Assembly (NCBI GenBank): GCA_016758965.1
Contig: JAEPRB010000293.1
Location: 1 to 45,353, forward strand
DNA from: Circinella minor
Lineage: Eukaryota > Mucoromycota > Mucoromycetes > Mucorales > Lichtheimiaceae
Length of the DNA stretch: 45,353 nucleotides
Reading direction: 5' to 3'
Positions 32,402 to 42,560 of this stretch are shown one piece after another; position 1 is the stretch's first letter; each line of letters starts with the position of its first letter. The translations under genes and the position numbers were made by a program. The notes under the pieces are model-generated. The model saw only the letters and a list, made by a program, of their open reading frames with translations, did not search any database and was not told where the DNA came from.

Positions 32402-34233
32402 ATGGGCAAAGATAATATTGATATTGAGAAGCTTAAACAAGAAAAAAAGGCAAAAAAATTAGAAAAAAAGAAACTTAGTCAACAAAAAGCACAAGAAAAA
32501 CAACAGAAGCAACTACCACCACCCAAACCACTTATTCGATCGTTTCATGCCATTCCCAATCGCAAACAGTTGTCTAAAACTCCACTTGGAACATTTAGCA
32601 TAATGTCATTCAACGTAAATGTTATAAACATCTTTATTTTTATTTTTCATAAGTTCAAGTTTTTTGTTGTTGTTTACCAAACCACGTTATATTTTTATTA
32701 GTTGTTGGCTCAATGCTTGATAAAGCGTAAATTATTCCCTGATTCAGGTGACATGCTTAAATGGGTAAGTTAGATCACAGATATATTATTTTGAATCCAC
32801 TGTATATGTCTGGGCTTTATTCATTTTTCCCTTTTCTATCCTTTCTCTTGTTATGTTTGATCTATAGAAAACACGACGCAATATGGTATCAGCCGAAATA
32901 GAAATGTATAAATCAGATATCATGTGTTTACAAGGTAAATTAAACTGATCAATTGTTTAAAAATATCAAGGGGAGAAGAAGGATCACTTTTTGTATTAAA
33001 AATATTTTTTGTTTGTTTGTTTCATAATATCATATATAGAGGTAGATAATTATACTGAATATTATAAACCTATTCTTGAGAAGTTAGGGTATATGGCTGA
33101 ATATACTAAACATCCCAAAAAGCTTCATGGTAAGGAAACGAGAGACTATATATATATAAATATATAATTTTAATGAATAATAAGTGGATATCTATAATTA
33201 TGGTTTTATTAATTCGAAACGGGATGATGTGCTGTGTGGGGGTGGTATGATAAATGATAATAATAATAATAATAGGTCTTCTTATTGCATATAATCCGAA
33301 AGTTTTTCAAATGATAAAATATGCAACTGTGGATTATGATAATGATGCGCTATGTACCAAAACGTGGATTACAAGTAATATTGGTCAAATAATGGCTTTG
33401 AAATATGTGGATCATCCTGAATTTGGGATTGTTATTGGTAACACACATTTGTATTGGCGACCGGTTGCGCTCTATGAACGATTACGTCAGACAACCATTT
33501 TTATCAATAGTATTATGAATGTTCAAAATGCGTTACAATATGCTGAACCAAATACGCAATGGGTACCTATACCTATTGGAGGTGTGTTGTGTTTATATAA
33601 AAATAGGCGAGATTACTGTGCTATGATAAATAATAACTAATGTTTCTGCGTTTAAATTGCTATCATTATCATTATCACTTTCTTTATATAGACTTCAACA
33701 CCACCCCGAATGACCCAAGTCATACTGCTGTTACTATGGCTTGTATATCATCTAATGAAGAAGCTCAACTAGAAGCATCAAGAACAAATCCTGGATCACT
33801 TCTGAGTGATCCTGCAACCACAAGTGAAGACGGTAATGACTCGGCTACAAAAACAATACCTGAACAAACTCCCGAACAGGATGAATCGGAAAAAATTGAT
33901 CAAAAAGAAATTCAAGCTACTATATCAGCATCTGAACTTGTAGCAATATTACACAAGAGCTCACCAGAATTATGGCATAGTATTTACAGTTGTCATGGTG
34001 ATATTGATCCTAAAACATCGCAACCCGGTTCAGGGGAACCGAAATTTACCAATTATACTGCGGCTTTCAAGAATACACTGGATTATATGTATTTAAGAAA
34101 GAATGAATCGTTACTCGTTCCTACTGAAGTTTTAACCTTACCACCAGAAGAAACCGTGATGCCCTCATTACCTAATAGAAACTTTGGTAGTGACCATATG
34201 TGTCTTATATCCAAGTTTGAATTTACCGTATAA
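32402..34233 (+). CDS. NGL2: Ngl2/CCR4-type RNA 3'-exonuclease (EEP family)
   Basis: Six exons in phase: 32402-32614, 32702-32764, 32868-32934, 33040-33129, 33276-33581 and 33692-34233, giving 426 residues. The exonuclease-endonuclease-phosphatase fold is marked by FSIMSFNLLAQCLIKRKLFP (Asn71), CLQEVDNY (Mg-binding Glu), IVIGNTHLYWRP, PIGDFNTTPND and the C-terminal GSDHMCLISKFEF with the catalytic Asp-His. In yeast, Ngl2 trims the 3' end of 5.8S rRNA, and the LLAQCLIKRKLFPDSGDMLKW stretch fits that subfamily better than Ccr4 itself, which also has LRRs missing here. The N-terminus is Lys/Gln-rich and likely disordered. A Ser/Glu-rich insert separates the GDFN and SDH motifs. Confidence 0.9.
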
Positions 34234-34673
34234 AAAAGTGATAATAAAAATAATTATAATTGAAGAACAATTTGTTTTTGTTTATGTTTGTTTTTGTATT
34301 TGGATGTGGGTGAATAAAAAGAAGATTGGTTAAAGAAAGTCAAAGAACATATATAAAGTAGATGAATAAGTGGAAATGAGTCATAGCGCTCTTTTGAGTT
34401 TGGAAGATGTAAAACAACCTTCTACACAAAAAAAAAGTATAAAAGGAACCCCTTCTTTCTTGCTGAGGTCCCGTTCTTTCTTGTTCTTTTTTTCTACCAA
34501 CTTTTTAATTCTTTCTCACCGGTATAATTTTCTCCCGGCGACCAAAACGTTCTACAACTTCATTTAAATTATTATACCAGGTATATAGATAGATAACTCA
34601 AGTTGTCCCTTTTTTTTTATAGTTATATATATTATTTTGTCATTGTTTTGTTGAAACTATTAAACTAATCTAA
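34234..34673. promoter_or_regulatory. Spacer between two tandem plus-strand genes
   Basis: Holds the NGL2 polyadenylation region (AATAAA-like words at 34244-34320) and the promoter of the following nucleotidase gene. A plus-strand open frame here (34370-34567) has no recognisable feature. Nothing else seen. Confidence 0.4.
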
Positions 34674-35990
34674 ATGACTATTCCCATCCGTTTATTAACT
34701 TCACGATTATTTAGTACAAAAGCAATGACCATTGATAAACCTGTATTCTTTTTTGATTGTGACAACTGTCTCTATGTAAGTTTCATTTCATTGTCGCCAT
34801 GGTTATTCTCAAAAATAACATGGTAAACTAACTATTTAAATATTATAGCATAAAAACACTGGGATTCTTAACCTTATGAGACAAAGGTAAAAAAAATTAA
34901 AAAAAAGAGAAACGAGTCGATCGGCAGAGAGAAAGAGAACTAAAACAAAAATGGTTTCTTTATTTTAGAATTGTTGATTATATAAAAAATATGGGAATAC
35001 CCGAAGAAGAAGGTAAGTTGTTTTAAAGAGATAGTGAGGATAAAGGCGAGAAAAAAGAAGTTTGTAGTCTTAATTAGTTGCGCAGCAGTTAATGAAAGCT
35101 CACTCAAATGTATAATAATAATAGCACTTGAACTTCGAAAAAAGTACTTCACTGATTATGGCCTTGCATTACGTGGTTTGTTAAAGCATCATGATATTGA
35201 TCCTTTAGAATACGGTATGCCTTTTTGTTTTGTTTTGTTTTATGCAGCATATATGAATATAGACTATATAGCTCATCATATTATTTTTACTTTTCAATAT
35301 GTGTTTCTAGATAGACAAGTGGATGGTGGACTACCCCTCGATGATATCCTTAAACCTGATACCGAATTGAGAAATATGTTAACTAGTCTTACATCAGTAA
35401 GAAAATGGATTTTTACTAATGCCTATTATCCGCACGCTGAACGATGTATAAAGCTTTTGGGTATTGATGATCAATTTGAAGGTAATGCAGAAGAAGAGAA
35501 AGAGGGACGAAATATATCAAATGTGATGAAATAATTATTACGTAAAGATTACTAAATGTATATATTTATTTTTTCCCAATTCTACGTCTACCACATTTTA
35601 GGTATGACCTTTGCTGATTATCGAGTACCTAACTTTGACTGTAAACCAGAAACAGCATCCTATGAGAGAGCAATGAAAGATGCTGGTGTTAGTGATCCAA
35701 AAATGTGCTATTTAGTGGATGATTCAGCTGCTAATGTCGATGCTGCAAAGGTAATAAAAACGGATTTACTTATATATTACTAGGATGATATTACGTGATG
35801 ATACGTAGCATACTAACAAATTTTCTATGTTGCTTTATTTATATATTAGTCTTTGGGATGGACAGCTGTTCATGTGACTTATGATATCCCTTCAAATCAC
35901 GGTAATTATCAAATTAAATCTATTCATGATTTACCAAAAATACTTCCTGAATTATGGAAAGAAACATCATCACCATCACCATCGTCGTAA
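34674..35990 (+). CDS. SDT1: HAD-family pyrimidine 5'-nucleotidase
   Basis: Seven exons in phase: 34674-34775, 34849-34886, 34969-35012, 35125-35214, 35311-35481, 35602-35750 and 35850-35990, giving 244 residues. HAD motifs are complete: I, FFFDCDNCLY (nucleophile Asp and acid Asp); II, WIFTNA; III, the Lys of NFDCKPETASYERAM; IV, LVDDSAANVDAAK. The cap lies in between. The order and the DCDNCLY signature match the yeast Sdt1/Phm8 group, which dephosphorylates UMP/CMP and related nucleotides. The first 17 residues, MTIPIRLLTSRLFSTKA, are basic and amphipathic like a mitochondrial presequence. Met18 (AMTIDKPVFFFD) could start a cytosolic form. Confidence 0.9.
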
Positions 35991-36508
35991 AATGTATATA
36001 TTATATAATTTGCCTTCCTTTTTTTTGTACTGTTACAATAACACCTTGTCTTTTATTTTACACTAGAATAGAAGTTTTTTTCAACTGTTTTCGTTGTTAC
36101 CCCTTTTTTTTACTCCAATACACCCCCTTATCTTTTATAAATTTCATATAAAATCTGCCATTTCTAAATATATCAGCCAAATTCCTCACATGCTCAATAT
36201 GTAAATGTAAAAAATGGAAAATATTAATAATGATAATGAATGTTGTGTATGTTACATATATGTAATGGATATGAATTGCGTATAAACAGTGATTATAATG
36301 TAAAAATAAAATAAACAAAAAAATAAATAAATAAAAAACATCTTACTACAAAACTCTGATCTATCATAAATAAAGTGTGTGCAACATAATAACAACAAAA
36401 GCCTGCCATTTCATCGATATACTCGCAACAACAAAACAAAGACTAATGTTTCCAGGGTTGATTTCCAGAAGGTGATTGCGCTCAATTTTGATAGTATTAT
36501 TTTGCATT
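35991..36508. terminator. Convergent 3' flank
   Basis: The region between the stops of the nucleotidase gene (plus) and the LDSRWAT-repeat gene (minus). AT-rich with AATAAA words (36305-36335); no gene supported. Confidence 0.45.
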
Positions 36509-38470
36509 TTACCAAAATTGTCGTTGCCCTGTTGGTGCTTTTGTATTATATTCGGAAGAATAATCCGAATTATTTTGTATGTCACGTATAGAGCGTGATC
36601 CTGCTACTTGGTTCCAGCTATTGCGGTCATTACTATTTCTATTCTCAGCAACTTGTTGTCCATGTGATGGTACTGGTGATATAGGATTTCGTTGAGAATT
36701 ATTGTTCGGTTGAGATGATGGTTCATCCCAGGGTTTTGGTGCGTTTGGATCCCAGGATGATGAAGAAGCTGAGCTTATAATGGGTGGTGCCGCATAGATT
36801 TGTGTGTTCTGAGAAAGGGTATTATTAGGCGGTGGTGACGTTGTTGATGATCTGTTGTTATTCCATGATGAAGAGTATTCTGATGGCATTGCTGGTGATG
36901 TATTGTAGTTTTGAATATCCTGAGAAGGGGTATTGTTATGTTGTGTAGTATTATAAGAAAATTGCTGTGTTCCACTATCATCATGGTTCCACGGGATTTT
37001 TTCGTTTGGATCCCACGTGGATGAAGGTGTGCTTCCTGCTGGATTTGCTGTATTATACCCTTGTTGCGCAGTATCTTGTGTTGGTGTTGATCTTCTATTA
37101 TCTTGATCGTTATAGTTTATTGCAATGTTTGAAGGACTCTTGTTACTATTGCTAGTACCAACAATATTCGGCAGTTGCTTCTGTGCGGATTGACGTGGTA
37201 CCGTTGATTTATCGCCTAGCGACTTACGATTATCATTATTCCATGTGGACTCATCATTCGTTGGCTTCAGCGTAGCTCGAGACGATATCATATAGTTACG
37301 AGATTGTTTGTTGTTCCTTGATATATCGCTCCATGCTGCTGAAGCACCTTCGTCTGCTATTGTTTTTGTTGTAGTGCTAGTGTTGTAGTCGTTGTTATTA
37401 TCATTGTTTTCATATCTATCCTGTCCATTTCGGCCTTTTGATAATATTTCCAAAAGTTCATTTCCTTCAGTATATATGGCACTCTTTTGCCGTTGTTCTT
37501 CCGACCATTCTTTATATGTTTTAAAAGATGTAACAGGAATATCGGAATTGATAATATCATCGAGATTATCATCGTTGTAAGCGTTTTCTGCGCTCGAAAT
37601 ATGTGATTGTTGCTGTTCCTGAGATACATTATCAACACCATTTAATGCTGCATCAGGTGCTGAGGAAGAAGGTGTAGTTGATGCAGCAGTAATATTGTCA
37701 ATCTCCTCCTTCTTTTTCAGGGCAATTAAATTCCATGGTCGAGACGATATGGGTTCGTATTGTCGAGGAGCCGGTTGTTGTTGCTGTTGTGAAAAACTGT
37801 GACTTGGTATTGATGAGCTAGGGTAAGATAACGATGATTTTTCTACATCACGACTTTGTTGTTGCTGTTGATCATAAAACTTATTGTTGTTATTATATGA
37901 ATATCGACTGTTGGATGAATCCATTGGCGTAGGATAAGGGTTCATAAAACGAGAAGATTTACTTTGATTGTCATAACTGTTATTTTGCTCTCGTGAAAAA
38001 TCATGATAACGACTACTACTATCATTATTATTTTTATCGTTATTGCTGTTACTTTCTGGTCGCCACCATCGTTGGTCGTCTAATGTTTGTTTTTGCTCTA
38101 CTGTTCTATTATTATAGTTACCCCATTTTACAGATGGCTGTTGCTTTTCTTGCTCATGTTTAGGATGAAGGTTAATCTGGGTATTGGCAATGGATTCCGA
38201 ATATTTAGTAGCTGGTATACCTCGTTCAGCTTTATATGAATCATAAGATGTAGCCCATCGTGAATCAAGTGAGGTTGTTGTCGGTGAGGACGTTGAGGAA
38301 GAAGTAGTAGTAGTGGTGGTGGTGGTGATGGTTGCCACAGTGGAAGTTGATTCAGGATGCAAATCATTATTCACCCGTAGTGCTGCAGTATAACGTGTAC
38401 TTGGTAAGCCTTCATCAGCTTTCTTTCGATCGGTAGTAGTTGCCCATCGAGAATCTAACGTCGAACTCAT
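36509..38470 (-). CDS. Disordered protein with LDSRWAT repeats
   Basis: A 653-codon frame without an intron, rich in Ser, Asn, Gln, Thr and Pro and almost certainly disordered. An N-terminal module occurs twice: LDSRWATTTDRKKADEGLPS (from residue 5) and LDSRWATSYDSYKAERGIPA (from residue 68). Each continues with T-[RK]-Y and a later LHP. A shorter LDDQRWWRPES lies near residue 130. Near the C-terminus, TWDPNEKIPW and SWDPNAPKPW form a second repeat, and the protein ends GQRQFW. A poly(T) tract in the coding strand product (residues 49-56) adds low complexity. I do not recognise the family. Conserved Trp-containing short motifs in a disordered chain suggest a scaffold with several docking sites, which is inference. 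Confidence 0.75.
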   Translation of the reverse strand: MSSTLDSRWATTTDRKKADEGLPSTRYTAALRVNNDLHPESTSTVATITTTTTTTTSSSTSSPTTTSLDSRWATSYDSYKAERGIPATKYSESIANTQINLHPKHEQEKQQPSVKWGNYNNRTVEQKQTLDDQRWWRPESNSNNDKNNNDSSSRYHDFSREQNNSYDNQSKSSRFMNPYPTPMDSSNSRYSYNNNNKFYDQQQQQSRDVEKSSLSYPSSSIPSHSFSQQQQQPAPRQYEPISSRPWNLIALKKKEEIDNITAASTTPSSSAPDAALNGVDNVSQEQQQSHISSAENAYNDDNLDDIINSDIPVTSFKTYKEWSEEQRQKSAIYTEGNELLEILSKGRNGQDRYENNDNNNDYNTSTTTKTIADEGASAAWSDISRNNKQSRNYMISSRATLKPTNDESTWNNDNRKSLGDKSTVPRQSAQKQLPNIVGTSNSNKSPSNIAINYNDQDNRRSTPTQDTAQQGYNTANPAGSTPSSTWDPNEKIPWNHDDSGTQQFSYNTTQHNNTPSQDIQNYNTSPAMPSEYSSSWNNNRSSTTSPPPNNTLSQNTQIYAAPPIISSASSSSWDPNAPKPWDEPSSQPNNNSQRNPISPVPSHGQQVAENRNSNDRNSWNQVAGSRSIRDIQNNSDYSSEYNTKAPTGQRQFW

Positions 38471-38791
38471 TTTTTAGTTAAAAAAAAGAAAAGAAAATAA
38501 CTTCTAAAATGGTGTGTATCACTACCAAGTTTTAACGGGGATCTGCTCCGCAACTCCGTATCCAATTTAGGCAATAATTAAAGATTGGCAGTAGTAAAAA
38601 ATTATTGATATGTATCTATCTTCTCTTTTACATTAAAGGGATTGGAAGAAAAACGAGTTCAAATGGATAGAAAAAAATAAAGAAAATTAAGAAAATTAAA
38701 CTATTTTTACAAAATATAAGAATAAGAAAAACAAAAAAGAAACTATAGACTTTTTTTTGTTATGATTACTATGTGGTGATTATGGTTATGG
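38471..38791. promoter_or_regulatory. Spacer between two minus-strand genes
   Basis: Contains the promoter of the LDSRWAT gene (adjacent to 38470) and the KEX2 terminator region (left of 38792). A-rich stretches only; no gene seen. Confidence 0.4.
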
Positions 38792-41700
38792 TTATGGTGG
38801 TGGGGATGAAGATGTTGAACGACTTATAGTTTTCCCTTTTGTTTCTGCTGATGAAAACTTCTTAACAGATGGTTGACGTTTTGACATGGGATTATTAGTA
38901 GTAGTACTACTTGTTCTAACACTGACAGGGGAATTTTGTTGTTTGGCTGTTTGTTCTTTATCAAGATCACTTTCAGTTTCTTCAGAAACACGTTCCAATA
39001 CAGGTGGATAATGATATCGTCGATTATGATTTCGAAATACATTGAATTCATATTGATCGGATGTATCATGTCGATTTAAACTAGTATAAGCAGCTGTTTG
39101 TGATGCTGATTCTGCTGTAGAAAGTCGTTTTCGTATAATGGCGACTACTGATCCACCCACAACAACAATAAGTAAAGCACCAATGGTATATGCAAAAAAG
39201 CTTCGGTGGTCATCATATGAACGGTCGCCTACATCATAAATCGGTTCATTGTCCATTGAGTCGATACCAATTGTGGGTATTAATGGTGGTGGTAATATAG
39301 TATCGTCATCGTTGGGTCGTTCTGATGAGACATCATCTTGGTAGTCTGGTAACGATGGTGGTGTATCTTTTTCTGTACCAACATTATTATCAATTACATT
39401 GGTGCCTTTGTTGCTTTCGGTGGGTAATATAGGTCTACTTGGGAAAAAAGATGTATCTTTGTCCGCTTCATCAGGTATCGATGTTGGGATATGTATTGGA
39501 ACACTATTAAATCCAGGATATGTCTCGCCCCATAATGTCAGTGTCCAATTAATGAATTTACCAGTGAATTGAGGGTTTTTTCCATCCACGACACGTAAAG
39601 TCCAATTGCCAATCGGATCTTCTTCCCTAAGTAAATATTATACATAACCAAATTAAAGAAGCGTTAAATATAAATAGCGCACACACACACACACACACAC
39701 ATTTTTTTTTATACTTACCAATGTTTAACTGTCATAAATGTCCAATCAACAAAACCTTCTGAACTTGAATCAAATTTTCTTGGCGCCCCTAATTGACTTA
39801 CAATATCATTTGGACTTTCCAATAATGTTTCAAGGTCCCCTCGTCTTCCATGTTCAATATTCACCGTGGCAGTAACATGTTCAACGCAACCCAACCCGGC
39901 AGCATCCACCATATCTTGAGTTACTGTAATTATACTTGTCAATGCACCACTTTTATCAACATTTCCAGACAAATCTGTTAAATCCGGTATATCTTGCTTG
40001 TCAAAAGGTTGCGTAGAAAGTTGTAAATAAGTTTGTGGCCTGACATTTTCAAAAGTTTTGGCTCGTTCAACAATTGCATAAGCATCTAGCTTTCCATATC
40101 CGAATTTATGGTTATACATTCTACCCGAAGGTAATGTATCCCAATCTGAATCTTCAATAGAGACAGGTACTGCTGTTTCTACACATAAATGTTGCATATC
40201 CCGCCAACTAAGATCGGGGCGTACCGATAATACAAGTGCGAATATCCCTGCTGCAAGAGGAGCTGCTGCAGAAGTTCCACCATGACGTGAGGAGCACACG
40301 TTACGTCCAACGTCGGTTGTATAAATGTGTCCTCCGCTCCCGCTCGAGTAAGTGACCACGAGTTGTGCTGCGCATCGTTCAGCGTAATATGGATGATTAC
40401 CCAAACGGTCAATAGCACCTACGGTAATTGTGTACATACTATTTGTGTATCCATCGAAATTGCAATTGTCATCATTGGCACCACCGTTACCCGATGCAAA
40501 AACAAATATAGTTCCACTTCCATTACGTCCATTGTTAATCCCATTAATAATGGCATCCAATACAATTCCTTGGGGTGCTTCGGCTACTTCACCTAGGTCA
40601 GGGGGACCCCAGGAGCATGAATAAATATGATTATCTTGATATTTATAATTTAAAGCTTCTGCTTCTTCTGCATCAGTTATATCATCTGATAATATGCGAA
40701 TACCTGAGCAATCAGCCACGTAAACAAAAACAACGGATTAGTTTTTATTTTTATTTTTAACAAAACAAAACAAAGTAATATAGTGTAGATTTATCAACTT
40801 CTTTTTCTTACCAGCAACTTTTGCACCATAAGCAATACCAACTCCACAAACATCATTTTTAACAGCTGCTATTTCTCCTGCACAACGTGTACCATGATTA
40901 TCATCATCCAACCGAGGTTTTGGTAATTCTGTTCTTGCATTAAAATCGTAAGATCCTTCTGCAAACTATAAGGAATAGAAATGTTTAAAATAAATTGTTA
41001 GCTCATTTTTAACTATCATAATAACACAATATATGTAACCATACTTCTTTCAGTACTATATATAAAAACTCACAAAGTTTTCCTTCAAATCCTCGCTTTC
41101 CATATCGAGCCCATCATCAAGAATTGCTACTACGACATTCTGTCCTGTGATTCCTATAGTATGCACAAGATTGAGCACAAAAAAATTAACCTGATTTTTT
41201 CAGTATACAACATTTCCAACAAACAAATAACAAACAAACAAATAACAAGCAACAATAACAATAGCCCCCTTTAATCTTAATAGTCTCAACTGAAAATAAT
41301 AACATTTGTATTATTACCTTGACTCCATACACCAGTGATATTAACATCATTTCCTCTTTGCTCTTGATTTATCTAAAAAAAACCAGTAATTGTTGTCAAT
41401 TATCAATTCTTTATCATTATATTTTTTTTGAAACAACAACAAAAAACAAGTTGGAAAGAATAATAATTTTGTTATAAACTAACCAAATGCCACTGTTGAT
41501 CAAATCCAGGATCTAATACACCTAATGACTGTTTAAGAGTCTCGAACCCATCAGGTTGATCAAGTAACCAATCTACTGGGATTATTTCATGGTTTACTGA
41601 TTGCTCTTCATTGATATTTACTATTACAGGTGGATATAATGCATTATCGTCCTCTAATACTTGTCGTTTATTTTTCTCTTCTGGTGCTGTATGTAGTGAT

Positions 41701-42089
41701 GGTGGTGGTATGACAGCTCGTTTATAAAGTTTTCGTCGTGGTATTTGCCGATCGACACGCTCAATTAGATCAATCGGATCCCCATTGCGTCGTCTTTTAT
41801 TATTATTACTATATTTCCTTCGTTCACGAAGTTCTGCAAAGCGCTCAACGAGATCGCCTGGTTGGTTTCGTTTAGAAAGTTGGTCTCGAGACTCGCTGAC
41901 CCAGTAATATTGTGGTAATTCACCTACTTGACCTTCAAAACGAGCATCCAATTGTTGAGCTACTTGGGATGCTACCTCTGAATCGCCATTGGGTGTATAT
42001 AAAGTGTAATATATTCGGTTCTCATAATCGCGTGCTATTACCAATGTAGTCACCCATAATAATAACAGTAATGGAGTAAAGGAGTACAT
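38792..42089 (-). CDS. KEX2: Kexin-type proprotein convertase
   Basis: A Ca-dependent subtilisin-like protease that cleaves secretory precursors after dibasic sites in the trans-Golgi. Six exons in phase: 41484-42089, 41318-41372, 41074-41153, 40812-40965, 39719-40703 and 38792-39626, giving 904 residues. The start at 42089 puts a signal peptide first ([16 protein letters not shown]); an in-frame ATG at 42248 would bury it. The prodomain carries dibasic sites ([19 protein letters not shown]). The catalytic set is Asp233 (ILDDGLD), His271 ([11 protein letters not shown]), oxyanion Asn371 (FASGNGG) and Ser443 ([13 protein letters not shown]). The P domain ([21 protein letters not shown]), an acidic Ser/Pro linker, one membrane helix ([18 protein letters not shown]) and a cytosolic tail follow. 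The tail motif YEFNVF resembles the Golgi-retention tyrosine signal of yeast Kex2. Intron 5 contains a CA repeat. Confidence 0.95.
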
Positions 42090-42560
42090 GAAAAAAAGGG
42101 AGGAAAGAGAGCAAGAAAAAGAGAAAAAAAAAGAAAGTATGTGATGCAAATTATGTACAAAAAGGTTGCTGAAATGTCGTATTGGGGAGCGGGCCTTCTT
42201 TTTTCTTATGTTATTATGAGTAGTGATTATGGAGGAGAAAAAGAACAATTTGCTTTCAAAAGATATATATTCTTAATATAGTTTCACCAATGTAAGCGGA
42301 GACATAATAAACAAACTACTATGCGGGGTAAGTGGACATGCGTATGTTGTTTAAAAAAAATAACAGAAAACGCTAATTTTTTTTATAATAGACTAGAAGT
42401 ATTTTTTTACTTATGTACAGGAAAGAAGGTGTGTATGTGTATGTGTATATATGTATATGTATATGTATATAAATATATATAATATGATGATATGTTATGC
42501 AATGCAATATGTAAAAGAAAGAGAGATGTGTATATACTGATGATATATTAACTATTATTA
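42090..42560. promoter_or_regulatory. KEX2 promoter and downstream flank of the PHD gene
   Basis: Both neighbours are on the minus strand. The part next to 42090 is purine-rich on the plus strand and is the KEX2 leader and promoter. A GTGTATGTGTATATATGTATATG-like microsatellite (about 42431-42470) lies nearer the 3' end of the PHD gene. No separate gene seen. Confidence 0.45.

Noticed and set aside
42090..42248. Upstream in-frame start of KEX2 at 42248
   Set aside because: It would bury the signal peptide behind 53 extra residues; the ATG at 42089 directly precedes a normal signal peptide.
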